Counted from the first letter of the stretch, positions 45,276 to 54,900 are shown. The stretch is DNA of 64,000 bases from Oligoflexus sp. (GCF_035712445.1 NZ_DASTAT010000028.1:20021-84020); one strand, 5' to 3'. A program made the numbers and translations. The notes: generated from the sequence alone by a model not told the origin.

Positions 45276-46703
45276 TTACCTCTGCGGCTGATAGCTAAGA
45301 CCCAGATAGGCTTCAAGCCCTACAGGTCGAATTTTATGGGTCAGGGATCGATCGAGATCGGCTCCGGGATCGACGTTATAGGTCAGGCGTTCCGAAGGTG
45401 CGGCGCCGCCATCGAAATTTTTCTTGAAGCTATAGACTGGAACGCTGAGCGTCGTCCCCAGGGCCAGGCCCCAGCCATGATACTGATAGCGCAGCGCAGC
45501 GTGGCCGCGAGGCGCGAGAAAGAAAAAACTGGAATGGGCGAAACCCAGGGTCGTAGCCCTTTCGTTCGCTGTGTTGATGGTCAGCGCTTTGAATTTCATT
45601 TCCGAATAAAAGAGATCAAGGCCAGGCGCCAGATCAAAAAAGAGCCCATCGAGCAGGGTGAAACGCCAGCCGATTTCGCCATGAACGGCCTGAGCGCTGA
45701 TGCGCGTTGTCGTGCGGGCTTCCAGGCTGGTTTCGATTTCATCGAAGGTCGCGCGTGATTGGGCGCGGTCATAGACATGGTAACGCCAGCCGAAACCCAC
45801 AGTGTGACTCATCCGCTGCAGAAGATTCAAAGAAAAGCCCGCCCCCAGGGTGGGCTTCAATTCGTTTTTATTTTTAACCCAGAGGGTGCTGCGATCCAAG
45901 GTATCCGCAGTAATCGTGCGATAGCGAAGCCCCTGAAACGCCGCCACCGGCAAAAGAGGCATCGTTTGAAAGACGGTCACATCCAAGGCTGAATGCAAAG
46001 GCGCCGGTGGAATTTCCGCTTCCGTCGGGCCTTTGTCTTCGGCCTCATCATCGCGTGACGGACTGAGTTCAGCGCGAACTGGCAAAAATGTATACTGAGC
46101 CGGACCTTTTTCCTTCAGCGATTTTTTAATGGCTGCAATGGTCTCGGCGGTTTCCCCGGTATCTTTTTTTCGCTTGGGCTTGGACTTACGAATTTTGGGA
46201 ATGAATATCTCCGGAAACTCCCCGCCTTCTATCGCCGGCGTATCGGCTTCCAGGCGCGGGGCATTTCCCTTCGGCAGCTTCGGCTGCTCGGCCTGCTCGG
46301 TGCCGATTTTTTCCGTCCGCTGCACGTCCTCTTGTGCCGCCAGATACTGCCGGGCAAAACTCGTGGCATCCAGATAAGCCGCGCCCTCGCTTTTCCGTTC
46401 GCTGACATAGATGCGTTTGACTTCCAAACGACTGCCGACCTGAAAGCGGGACATCATCGTCGCCGGGAGAAAGACCAGGGGCTTGCGCGTAATCCAGCGA
46501 AACTGCGCTTCGCAGAAGGGCAAACTCAGGCTGCTATGGAAAACACAAAGACGATCCCCCTCCTTCAGATCACTCGGGACCTGATCGAGCAGCAGGAAAT
46601 TGGCGTCTTCATCCATGTAAAGCACTTCAGATCCCATATCCGCGGCCCATGCGGCATGTTCCAGCATCCCTGACAAAGCCAGTATGTGAATCAAGCGGCG
46701 CAC
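45276..46703 (-). CDS. Outer-membrane beta-barrel protein with N-terminal periplasmic region
   Basis: A 475-residue exported protein. I start at GTG 46703, which has GGGAGAGG 5-10 bases upstream and gives a signal peptide (RLIHILALSGMLEHAAWA). An ATG at 46865 would add 54 residues without export features. Residues about 25-125 form a small beta region (MGSEVLYMDEDANFLLLDQV). A charged, Lys/Glu/Pro-rich linker (about 130-235) leads to a likely outer-membrane barrel (about 240-475) with alternating strands (LKPTLGAGFSLNLLQRM, HGEIGWRFTLLDGLFFDLAP) and the terminal strand LEAYLGLSYQ. It leads the minus-strand operon with the 1010-residue repeat protein and the TPR lipoprotein. Confidence 0.75.
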   Translation of the reverse strand: MRRLIHILALSGMLEHAAWAADMGSEVLYMDEDANFLLLDQVPSDLKEGDRLCVFHSSLSLPFCEAQFRWITRKPLVFLPATMMSRFQVGSRLEVKRIYVSERKSEGAAYLDATSFARQYLAAQEDVQRTEKIGTEQAEQPKLPKGNAPRLEADTPAIEGGEFPEIFIPKIRKSKPKRKKDTGETAETIAAIKKSLKEKGPAQYTFLPVRAELSPSRDDEAEDKGPTEAEIPPAPLHSALDVTVFQTMPLLPVAAFQGLRYRTITADTLDRSTLWVKNKNELKPTLGAGFSLNLLQRMSHTVGFGWRYHVYDRAQSRATFDEIETSLEARTTTRISAQAVHGEIGWRFTLLDGLFFDLAPGLDLFYSEMKFKALTINTANERATTLGFAHSSFFFLAPRGHAALRYQYHGWGLALGTTLSVPVYSFKKNFDGGAAPSERLTYNVDPGADLDRSLTHKIRPVGLEAYLGLSYQPQR

Positions 46704-46942
46704 GGTCCTCTCCCTGGATTTCTGTCTTCTCAGATGTTCGGCGCAAAAAATCCAAACTTGATAGGGGGTAAGAGTTCCTTTCGCAGGACGCGCTTTGCAA
46801 AATCTCAAAAAATCCGGAACATAGGCCCCGAGACCTGGGAAATGATGACGGCTAAGATCCCGCAATCACAGCGCTATAGACTGCCCATGAAGATAAGGGC
46901 CAAGGCTCCGATAGCTGTACTGAAGAAAGGCGGGTCGTGGCG

Positions 46943-48706
46943 ATGAAGTGCCTCCTGCCTGTTTGGATTGCAGTCTGGGTCCTTCTCAGTTGCACTGAAC
47001 AGGCCGTTCAATCTGAAGATGCGTTGGTCGAAGGGCGTGCCCTGACGGCTGCCGATTTTCTTTCCGTGCGCCTTCTGCCCGATCAAACTGAAGTCGCGGC
47101 CGGACGCCGTCTGCCGCTTTCCGTCCTTGGCGTTCTTCCCTATGGCCGTAACGCGGATCTGAGCGATCGGGGCAGCTGGGAGAGTTCCAACCCTGAGGTC
47201 TTTGATTGGGTGAAAGATGAGCGCGCTCTTGGAATCGCTCTGAAACCCGGCACGGCAACGATTACCTTTACGTATGAAAACCTCACCGCCACCGCACAGG
47301 TCACCGTCACGGATCGTGTCCTCGATCAGCTGCACATCGCCCCGGAATCGCTGGAAGTCGCCATCGAAAAAATTGGGCAGGCTTATGAAGAGCGCCGCAT
47401 CACGATGATGGCAACCGGAATCTATAGCGACGGATCTTCGGAGGATTTAACGCAGCAGGTGAAGTGGACCCTCAATTCAGAAGACTCGCTGGTCCCCCTT
47501 TCCGGCAAGCCAGGAGTGCTGCTCACCAAGGCCCCAGGCCGCACCCAGGTCACAGCCACCATGGACGATAAGGTGCAAACCCGCACTTTGGATGTCATCC
47601 AGGGTGCGACTGTTTTAAAGGATCTGACCATCAGCCTCGCGCCTCTTATTTTTCCTTTGCAGACGGCCCGTTCGTTTGAAATCACCGCTCGATACAGCGA
47701 TGGCACCACGACTCTGATTACGGAAGCCGCGGATTATGCGCTAACGCCGGCAGGCTTTGGTACGCTGGAAGCGGACGGCAGTGGCGCTATGCAGATCGTA
47801 AGCCAGACGACGGGCTCGGGACTGCTGACTGTGCAATACAAGGATCTGACCCAAAGCTTCAATGTCGTCGCGGTGGATGCCGAATCGAGTCTTCTCCGCC
47901 TGGTCTCGGGCCGTAATTTCAATCTCGCCAAAGGTGAAGTCGAATCCTTTCAGGTCTGGCTCGACACCTCCGATGGAAATCAGGAAAATGCCACAACCCG
48001 GGCCACATGGAGGGTCGGCAATACTTCGATCCTGACCGCGGTTCCCGGCACCAAAGGTCGCTATACGGCAGCCCGCGCAGGCACCACAACCGTATCCGCC
48101 ACGGTCGGGTCTTTAACAGTCACGCAAACTGTGACGATCAGCGCGGCCACCGTTTCCAACATAGCGATCACCGCCGCGAGCCAAGGCACCCTGGGCCTCT
48201 ATCAAACCCGCGATTATGTGGCCACAGCCACGTATTCCGATGGGACCAGCAAAGCGGTCACAGCCGATGTCGTCTGGGCCTTCCTGCCAGGAACGGGGGC
48301 GGGACAATTTGATAGCAGCGTAAAATCCCGCTTCCAAGGCACGGGCATGGGTACCGGCGCCATCAAAGTCACGCTCGGATCTGTCATTGCTCAGCTGGAT
48401 CTTGTGATCGGTCCTGTCGTTCCGGTCGCGCTGAATCTTCAATCCGCCTGGACCACTTTATCGGTGAGCGGCGGTTCCAAAAACCTGACCGCACTTGTGA
48501 TCTATAGCGATGGCAGCACGCTCGATGTGACGAGCAGCGCCGAATGGAATTTTCAAATAGTCGGCACAGGTTTGAATTTCGCCGGATACGTGAGCAACGC
48601 CAGCGGCAGCAAAGGGGCCTGCGTGCCCTTGGCCGCCGGCTTTTTCAAAGCCACGGCCAGCTACCAAGGACTGAATGGAGAGAAATCCATACAGGTTCTG
48701 CCCTGA
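46943..48706 (+). CDS. Ig-like (BIG2-type) lipoprotein 1
   Basis: A 587-residue lipoprotein: MKCLLPVWIAVWVLLSC has a lipobox LLSC. The mature protein is about six bacterial Ig-like domains of the BIG2 type, each with the pattern 'G.Y.DG...D.T..V.W' (for example MMATGIYSDGSSEDLTQQV, VATATYSDGTSKAVTADVVW, TALVIYSDGSTLDVTSSAEW). Such domains form extended surface stalks. It lacks the C-terminal cysteine module of its two downstream neighbours. ATG 46943 is used; GTG 46937 lies two codons upstream. It is divergent from the barrel operon with a gap of about 240 bp, where promoters for both directions must lie. First of three similar genes in a row. Confidence 0.85.
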   Translation: MKCLLPVWIAVWVLLSCTEQAVQSEDALVEGRALTAADFLSVRLLPDQTEVAAGRRLPLSVLGVLPYGRNADLSDRGSWESSNPEVFDWVKDERALGIALKPGTATITFTYENLTATAQVTVTDRVLDQLHIAPESLEVAIEKIGQAYEERRITMMATGIYSDGSSEDLTQQVKWTLNSEDSLVPLSGKPGVLLTKAPGRTQVTATMDDKVQTRTLDVIQGATVLKDLTISLAPLIFPLQTARSFEITARYSDGTTTLITEAADYALTPAGFGTLEADGSGAMQIVSQTTGSGLLTVQYKDLTQSFNVVAVDAESSLLRLVSGRNFNLAKGEVESFQVWLDTSDGNQENATTRATWRVGNTSILTAVPGTKGRYTAARAGTTTVSATVGSLTVTQTVTISAATVSNIAITAASQGTLGLYQTRDYVATATYSDGTSKAVTADVVWAFLPGTGAGQFDSSVKSRFQGTGMGTGAIKVTLGSVIAQLDLVIGPVVPVALNLQSAWTTLSVSGGSKNLTALVIYSDGSTLDVTSSAEWNFQIVGTGLNFAGYVSNASGSKGACVPLAAGFFKATASYQGLNGEKSIQVLP

Positions 48707-48723
48707 TGGAATAAGGATAGGAC

Positions 48724-51135
48724 ATGCAGAACTGGTTCTTAAAAAGTCTCATGATGATCGTCCTGCTTGCAGCCTGCAAGGAGGGTCAGGAGACTTTGCA
48801 AAAAGGCCTGGAAACGGCGGCCAGTTCTGGTCAGATTGATCTCACTGGCGTTCCCCCCGAGTCCATTATTCTTTCCCCCGCGAACCAAAGCCTCGCAGCC
48901 GGGGAGCGCATCCCTCTGGTCGCCACAGGTATTTATATCAAAGGCTATGCCCAGGAAATAACCCAAGGCATCAGCTGGACCAGCAGCAATCCCGAAGTTT
49001 TCACGGTGGATCAAAAAGGTCAGGGCCTGGGATTGACGGAAGGTCAGGCCGTGATTACTGCCTTATATCTGGGCGTTTCCGCGACAGCTCAGGTGAGCGT
49101 GGGGCCGGCGACCATTTCACAAATTCTGATTTTTCCCGAAAACCTGTCGGTGGAATTGCCTCTTAAAAATGGCCAAATACAGCCGCAGAGCTTGACCCTT
49201 CAGGCCCTGGCTTTGAAAACGGATGGAGTCCTGGCCGACGTTACCGACGATGTCAGCTGGCAGATTGATGAAGGCAGCGGACTGAAGACGGTGAGCGACA
49301 AAGCCGGTCAATACCAGGCGGCGGCGGTCGGCACCTGGTCGGTGCGTATCAGTTACGCCGGATTTGAAAGCAGCCGCGATGTGACCGTCACCCAGGAAAA
49401 AGCGACTCTCGTTCGCATCAAACCTTCCGTGAATCCCCTGGTCCTGCGCGTGGGTCAAACTCTGACGCTTGATGCCATCGGTGTTTACAGCGATGGGTCG
49501 GAAGCTGCGCTTTCGGATTGGAGCCTTGCCAGCAGCTCCGAAGCCCTTGCCATCAGCGGCAAGCAGATAAGCGCTCTCAAGATGGGTTCCCTGCAAACCT
49601 ATCTGCGTTCGAATCAAATGCAGGTGCCTTTGGATATCTATGTTCAGGAACCGGAACTCACGGCTCTCAGCATAGCTCCGACGTCATTCACCCTTTATCA
49701 AGGGGAATCCGCTCTTTACACTGTCATGGCCACCTATGGCGACGGCACCACAGCGGATGTGACGAGCGGCGCGACCATGGAATCGACCAACACCAGCGTC
49801 ATGTCCGTCAACACCGGCACGACCCGCATCCAGGGACTGACCCAGGGTTCCGCGAACCTCAAGGCCAGCTATCACGGTCGTCAGGCGACAGCGCTCGTGG
49901 CTGTGGATAATCCAGTGCTCGCCCGACTTGAAGTGCGCCCGAGCACGCTGCGAGTCGTGGCAGGACGCACCCAAAGTTTTCAGATCTTTGGCATTTACAC
50001 CAACGGTACGGAAGCGGACATGACGAACCTGGTCCAGGCCCAGACCCTTGCGACCTCGAAGGCCGAAGTGCCCAACGGAAGCCCCGGACAGCTGCTCGGC
50101 AAAACCAGTGGCGTCACGACTTTGAGCACGACCTACGTCGATCCTCTGACGACCCGAAACCTTTCCGGAACGGCCGCGGTTACCGTGGATCCTCCAGAAC
50201 TCGTGTCCTTGACCTTTGATAACAGCACAGCGAGCATCGCCCTCGGTCGCAGTTTTGACTTCGGCGTGCAGGGCACGTATTCCGACAGCACCCAGATCGA
50301 TGTCGGCAGTTTGATTCAAATCACAGCGGATGTATCCTCACCCGGCATGAACTATGTGGGCAGCATCACGCGAACGACCAGCAATCGCATTCGCGTGCAA
50401 TCCGTGGCCCAGGGCAGCATGCGTATCATCGTGAGCCTCGCCGGACAGACCGCCACCGCCACGATCACCGTTACGGAAAAGCAGCTCGATCTTGTTCAGA
50501 TTCGTCGGCAGCAGCCTTATACCAACGGTGGTTTCATGCTGAAGGGCAGCACGGCTGAGTTCATAGCCGTGGCCACGTTCAGTGACAGCAGCACACTCGA
50601 CGTCACCAACTCCACCGGAATTTATTCCGTGAGCTGGAACCCGCCGAACCCTTCTGTTGCGAGCTTCACAGATACCGGCGACGGCAAAAAGCGGCTCACT
50701 GGTCTGACCGACGGCGACGCGTATTTCACGCTGACCGTGACATCCACCCAGGGGAATGCGTCGGCGTCCTATGGTATCGGTGTCTATATCCCCTGCTCCG
50801 GCACGGGTCAGTATTATGGCTATCAATGCTGGTTTTTGGGTGCACCCGGCAACAGCTGTGACAGCACCTGCTCCGCCGTCAGCCGCTTGACACATGGGGC
50901 CACCCTTTCAGTCGCCGGCAGTGGCGCTTCATCCAGCAATGAATGCAGCAACATCCTCGGCGGACTTTTCCGAACCTCGATGAACTCCTTCAATGCCGGT
51001 GCCACGGCTACTGCAGGTATCGGCTGTTCGATCTTTACGCAATCAGGCCTGAATCTGGGTCTGCGCGAATCCACGATAGCTACGACCGGCGCGGCCTCCC
51101 TCGCCAATTTCAGGAGGGTATGCAGCTGTGAATAA
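48724..51135 (+). CDS. Ig-like (BIG2-type) lipoprotein 2 with eight-cysteine C-terminus
   Basis: An 803-residue lipoprotein (MQNWFLKSLMMIVLLAAC, lipobox LAAC). About seven BIG2-like Ig domains span residues 35-680 (for example YTVMATYGDGTTADVTSGAT, IFGIYTNGTEADMTNLVQ). The last 115 residues form a distinct module with eight cysteines (IPCSG, YQCWFLG, NSCDSTCSA, NECSN, IGCSI, FRRVCSCE) that recurs in the next protein; it could make four disulfides at the tip of the Ig stalk. ATG 48724 follows ATAAGGATAGGAC. It starts 17 bp after the first Ig-like gene and overlaps the third by 8 bp, so the three are an operon. Confidence 0.85.
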   Translation: MQNWFLKSLMMIVLLAACKEGQETLQKGLETAASSGQIDLTGVPPESIILSPANQSLAAGERIPLVATGIYIKGYAQEITQGISWTSSNPEVFTVDQKGQGLGLTEGQAVITALYLGVSATAQVSVGPATISQILIFPENLSVELPLKNGQIQPQSLTLQALALKTDGVLADVTDDVSWQIDEGSGLKTVSDKAGQYQAAAVGTWSVRISYAGFESSRDVTVTQEKATLVRIKPSVNPLVLRVGQTLTLDAIGVYSDGSEAALSDWSLASSSEALAISGKQISALKMGSLQTYLRSNQMQVPLDIYVQEPELTALSIAPTSFTLYQGESALYTVMATYGDGTTADVTSGATMESTNTSVMSVNTGTTRIQGLTQGSANLKASYHGRQATALVAVDNPVLARLEVRPSTLRVVAGRTQSFQIFGIYTNGTEADMTNLVQAQTLATSKAEVPNGSPGQLLGKTSGVTTLSTTYVDPLTTRNLSGTAAVTVDPPELVSLTFDNSTASIALGRSFDFGVQGTYSDSTQIDVGSLIQITADVSSPGMNYVGSITRTTSNRIRVQSVAQGSMRIIVSLAGQTATATITVTEKQLDLVQIRRQQPYTNGGFMLKGSTAEFIAVATFSDSSTLDVTNSTGIYSVSWNPPNPSVASFTDTGDGKKRLTGLTDGDAYFTLTVTSTQGNASASYGIGVYIPCSGTGQYYGYQCWFLGAPGNSCDSTCSAVSRLTHGATLSVAGSGASSSNECSNILGGLFRTSMNSFNAGATATAGIGCSIFTQSGLNLGLRESTIATTGAASLANFRRVCSCE

Positions 51136-53635
51136 ATCAGCCCCCATCATCATTCTGCTAAGCCTTTGGTTCACATCCTGCGGCACCAAACAGGTCACCC
51201 AGTCCGCGGCCGTGGATCAGGAGAAGCTTGAACAGATTAAAAAACTCATCACCGAGCAGGCGCAGCAGTCGCAAGGCGGCTCATCCACGGGCGGCACAGT
51301 CAGCACCGATCCTTTGGATCCCCGGGCCTACGTGTCCTTGACAGCGCGTCCCGGCAAATTTGAAATCATCGAAGGACTCGTGGACGATAGCCTGCGCGTG
51401 ATCGCCACGCAGCGCAATGGTGACGAGCGGACGCTCAGCAAGGACGTGAGTTTCGAAATCGAGGACTCCAGTCTGCTTGAGATCATGGATGATCCCGATT
51501 CCGCACGCTTTGATATCAAGGCCATCAAACCCGGTAAAACCAAGGTTGTGGCTCAATACGGCAGCCTTTCGATCGAATTTCCGATCGAGATCAAAGCGCG
51601 TCAGATCCAATCTCTTGAAATCGTACCCAAGGCCATCTCGCTCGGTGTGCCCACGCGTTTCCGCTTATCCGCGAACTACGATAACCTTACGCAGGCGGAT
51701 ATCACCGATGGCGTCGTCTGGCAGTCCAACAGCAGCGCCTCGCTGCAGGGTGCAACGGGCAGCAGCGGCTCGGGAATATTCACAGGTTTGAAAGTCGGTT
51801 CGGTCGGTCTGAAAGCCGACTATCAGGGCATGAGCATCGTCAGCCGGACCCAGATCCAAATGCCAGCCATCAGAAGCATTGCCGTCACCGCCGACAGCAC
51901 GACCTTCCTTTTGGGAACCTATGCTCCGGTCCAGGCGATCGCCACGTTCAATAACAATAATAGCTTCGACATCACGTCCTCGGTGAGTTGGAGTGTGAAC
52001 GACACCAGCATCGGCACGGTGAACAGCCAGGGTATGCTGGAAGCGCTTTATCCGGGCGAGCTGGTGGTGCGGGCCCAGTATGGAGACGTGCAGGGTGAGG
52101 AGACCTTCTCTGTTTCCAGCGTGAATTTCAAAAGTTTCCGCATCGAACCGACATCGGCTTCGTTTCCTTTGGGCATGAACCAAAACTTTAAACTCTACGG
52201 TGTACTGGCCAACAACAGCGAGCAGGAGATCACGGCCTATGCGCGCTGGACCAGCAGCAACGATCAGATCGCCAAGGCCGGGGGTCTGGACGAGCCTTCC
52301 GTTCGCGGACTTTATGCGGCCATCCAAAAGGGTTCCGCTATCGTATATGCCCGTTACGGAAGCACAACGCTGCAGGCACCGATCACCATTACGGATGCGG
52401 CGCTCGCGAGTCTTTCGATCAAATCGGATAATCCTGAGGGCGCCTGCGGTGTGAATAATCCTCAGTTTACCGCCGAAGGCCTGCTTTCCGACAACAGCAG
52501 CAAGGACATGACAGCCGCCGTCACCTGGTCTGTGGATCCCTCGGATGCCGCGATTCCCAGCGCGGATCCCAACCATCGTGGATTGATACTAACCAAAAAA
52601 GCCGGCACGGCGACCGTTACGGCCAGTTATCTGGAGCCAGCCACCAATCAGCTCATCAAGGCCACATCGGTGATCACGATTCAGGCGCCTGTTGTGACCG
52701 GCGTCGGCATCACGGCTGCGCTTTCGTCTTTGGCCATTGGCCAAAGCGTTCAGATGCAGGCGGGGCAGATCATGTCCTGTGGAACAGGTGCGGATTATAC
52801 CAATCAGGTGACCTGGAGCAGCAACAATACCAACCTTGTGACTCTTTCCAATACCTCGGGCAGCAAGGGCCTTCTCACCACCAAGGGCAGTACCACCACA
52901 CCGACCACGGTTTCGATCACAGCGGTCGGCGGTGGATTCAACGGCACTTTTGATATGGAAATCAGGCCCAAGGAAGTGGAAACCATAGCCGTGGTTCCGG
53001 GCAAGACCTCGCTTGTGGTCGGCGCCGACAGCACAAGCCTGACCGTCAACGCCAGTTTCACGGATGGAACGGTGGAAAACATGACCAATATTTCAAACTA
53101 TACAGGCTATGGCCTTCAGTATTATCTGGCCGATTGTCCGGCAACGGGCTGCGGCACCATTCAAGGTTCGAACGGTCTGATCACGGCCGGGACGGTCGAA
53201 GGTTTGATTCGCCCGCGCGCGGTTCTCACCACCCCCACGGGCAAGTTGATCATATCGCCGAATGCCAGCGTGAAGGTCGTGAGCAAGTGTACCGGGAGCG
53301 GAAAACTTTCCGGCTACTACTGCGTCTTCCTCAGCAGCAAAGGCGCCAGCTGCGATCAAACCTGCAGCGCGACCGGACGCACTTATCATCCGGCCACGCT
53401 CTCCACTTATGGCAGCGGGGGCGATCCCATTGAATGCGGCAACGCGCTTTATGATCTGGGTTACATTAAAAAACTGGAAACCGATAAATTCAATCACGGG
53501 GAAGGCCTGGGTTGTTCCATCTGGACGATCCCTGCTTTGAACATTCAGCAGTCGGTTCGCGAGACGGCCACGCCGACCAACGCGACGGATTCCAATGTTG
53601 ATTTCCAGCGGGTTTGCGCCTGTCGAGAAACGTGA
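51128..53635 (+). CDS. Ig-like (BIG2-type) lipoprotein 3 with eight-cysteine C-terminus
   Basis: An 835-residue lipoprotein starting at GTG 51128, with AGGAGGG 10 bases upstream inside the previous gene. The signal sequence MNKSAPIIILLSLWFTSC has a lipobox FTSC. About seven BIG2-like domains follow (for example LSANYDNLTQADITDGVVW, QAIATFNNNNSFDITSSVSW), then the same eight-cysteine module as its neighbour (SKCTGSG, YYCVFLS, ASCDQTCSA, IECGN, LGCSI, FQRVCACRET). Function unknown; surface display and binding are inferred. Its TGA is directly followed by the complement of the stop of the convergent barrel gene (TGATCA), leaving no intergenic base. Confidence 0.85.
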   Translation: MNKSAPIIILLSLWFTSCGTKQVTQSAAVDQEKLEQIKKLITEQAQQSQGGSSTGGTVSTDPLDPRAYVSLTARPGKFEIIEGLVDDSLRVIATQRNGDERTLSKDVSFEIEDSSLLEIMDDPDSARFDIKAIKPGKTKVVAQYGSLSIEFPIEIKARQIQSLEIVPKAISLGVPTRFRLSANYDNLTQADITDGVVWQSNSSASLQGATGSSGSGIFTGLKVGSVGLKADYQGMSIVSRTQIQMPAIRSIAVTADSTTFLLGTYAPVQAIATFNNNNSFDITSSVSWSVNDTSIGTVNSQGMLEALYPGELVVRAQYGDVQGEETFSVSSVNFKSFRIEPTSASFPLGMNQNFKLYGVLANNSEQEITAYARWTSSNDQIAKAGGLDEPSVRGLYAAIQKGSAIVYARYGSTTLQAPITITDAALASLSIKSDNPEGACGVNNPQFTAEGLLSDNSSKDMTAAVTWSVDPSDAAIPSADPNHRGLILTKKAGTATVTASYLEPATNQLIKATSVITIQAPVVTGVGITAALSSLAIGQSVQMQAGQIMSCGTGADYTNQVTWSSNNTNLVTLSNTSGSKGLLTTKGSTTTPTTVSITAVGGGFNGTFDMEIRPKEVETIAVVPGKTSLVVGADSTSLTVNASFTDGTVENMTNISNYTGYGLQYYLADCPATGCGTIQGSNGLITAGTVEGLIRPRAVLTTPTGKLIISPNASVKVVSKCTGSGKLSGYYCVFLSSKGASCDQTCSATGRTYHPATLSTYGSGGDPIECGNALYDLGYIKKLETDKFNHGEGLGCSIWTIPALNIQQSVRETATPTNATDSNVDFQRVCACRET

Positions 53636-54505
53636 TCAAAAAGCATCAAGATTGGCGACAAGGCCCACGCTGACCGCAGCAAGATCGATCCAGTTGCTGC
53701 TGAAGCCATCCCCTGTGGAGTTGTCACGCTCGCGCGTCGTGCCGCGGGAACCTCCACTGATATAGCGGACGCTGGCAAAGGTGCGGAAGCGTTGGTTGAT
53801 CTGCGAGCTTAATTTGAGGCTCGTATCAATCAAAGCGCCTGTGGTTTCATCGGCATCATCACCATTAAGGATGGCCGATGACGCGTGGTTCCCTTCGGCT
53901 TCGAATTCCAGCGCCAGAGTCGGGCTCAGCCGATAGCCCAGGGTCAGGGCCAAAAGCGGCACCGGCCCTACCCCACGGTTGCTGACCAGGGTTTTCCCAT
54001 CCAGAGTTTGGAATTCGGTTTTGGCGTTGCGTATCTGAAGTCCAAGGCCAAGGTGCAGCGTGGTGCGATCGGATTTCCAGGTTTCCCAAAGATAGGTGCC
54101 GCGATAATAAGGGAAACTGTAGACGAATTGCGTAGGCGTACCCGCGGCGAAGGGCACATTGTCGACGAGAATATCCCGGCGCAGAGCTGTTCGTGAGCGC
54201 AGCTCCAGCGGCTGATAGACGAAACGGAGACGCGCTCCATCATCCATTTTCATCTCCGCCGTGTAACGCTGAAACGTCACGAGGTTATCCTGCCCGCCTT
54301 CTTTCACATAATCAAAGTGGGTATTCTCGCGGCTATACATGATGCGATGATTCACAACACCCAGCACGCCCAGCTCCGACTGCACCTCGACCGCATCCGA
54401 CGCTGAATCGGTTGACGTCGTTTCCGTCTTCTCCTGGGCATAAACCAGCGGCGGATAGAGGTTGGTGAAAAAGGACAGTAGGCTCACAAACAAAGGCCGT
54501 TTCAT
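53636..54505 (-). CDS. Predicted outer-membrane beta-barrel protein
   Basis: A 289-residue exported protein with signal peptide (MKRPLFVSLLSFFTNLYPPLVYA, cleavage before QEKT), a short acidic/Thr-Ser stretch, then beta-barrel-like alternation (ARLRFVYQPLELRSRTALR, TTLHLGLGLQIRNAKTEF, LLALTLGYRLSPTLALEFEA, FRTFASVRYISGG). The C-terminus is VSVGLVANLDAF, ending in Phe as many outer-membrane barrels do. No family is recognised; about ten to twelve strands would fit. It overlaps the upstream small gene by 4 bp and ends exactly at the stop of the third Ig-like lipoprotein gene, so this barrel may be its outer-membrane partner. Confidence 0.75.
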   Translation of the reverse strand: MKRPLFVSLLSFFTNLYPPLVYAQEKTETTSTDSASDAVEVQSELGVLGVVNHRIMYSRENTHFDYVKEGGQDNLVTFQRYTAEMKMDDGARLRFVYQPLELRSRTALRRDILVDNVPFAAGTPTQFVYSFPYYRGTYLWETWKSDRTTLHLGLGLQIRNAKTEFQTLDGKTLVSNRGVGPVPLLALTLGYRLSPTLALEFEAEGNHASSAILNGDDADETTGALIDTSLKLSSQINQRFRTFASVRYISGGSRGTTRERDNSTGDGFSSNWIDLAAVSVGLVANLDAF

Positions 54506-54900
54506 GGAATGCTCCTTAAATAATCGCCCAAGGTTTTCATAAGAAGTGTACGTGGGAAAGGATTCACCTTGCCCGATGCCTCCTGCAAAGTGCCGGGAAT
54601 AATCACCAGGCCCACAGGCTGCCGCGGCTGCAGGAGAGGTTGGGGATGCGGAATCCTTCGGGCCTCTTCAAAGAGCTGGCTCGCCATGATTGTCCTGAGT
54701 TGGCTACGGTGCTGCCTAAGGACATCTGTGACAGACGACTGTCCTGCCAAAGGGCGGTCCAAAAGAGTGGCGAAAATCCTGCGAAATTCCAGCGCTGCCG
54801 CAAATTCACGGGACACGGAATCGGCCGCGGAGGCTATCGGCATGAAGCCCAGACCCTGCAGGGTGATGATCCAAATCCAGGACAAACAGCGACGCATCAT
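54502..54900 (-). CDS. Small exported protein of unknown function
   Basis: A 132-residue protein with a signal peptide (MMRRCLSWIWIITLQGLGFMPIASA, cleavage before ADSV). The mature part of about 107 residues is helical and basic (REFAAALEFRRIFATLLD, VTDVLRQHRSQLRTIMASQL), then has a proline-rich middle (RIPHPQPLLQPRQPVG). No family recognised. ATG 54900 has an excellent AAGGAGGA 6 bases upstream. It overlaps the barrel gene by 4 bp (ATGA) and should be co-expressed with it. Confidence 0.72.
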   Translation of the reverse strand: MMRRCLSWIWIITLQGLGFMPIASAADSVSREFAAALEFRRIFATLLDRPLAGQSSVTDVLRQHRSQLRTIMASQLFEEARRIPHPQPLLQPRQPVGLVIIPGTLQEASGKVNPFPRTLLMKTLGDYLRSIP

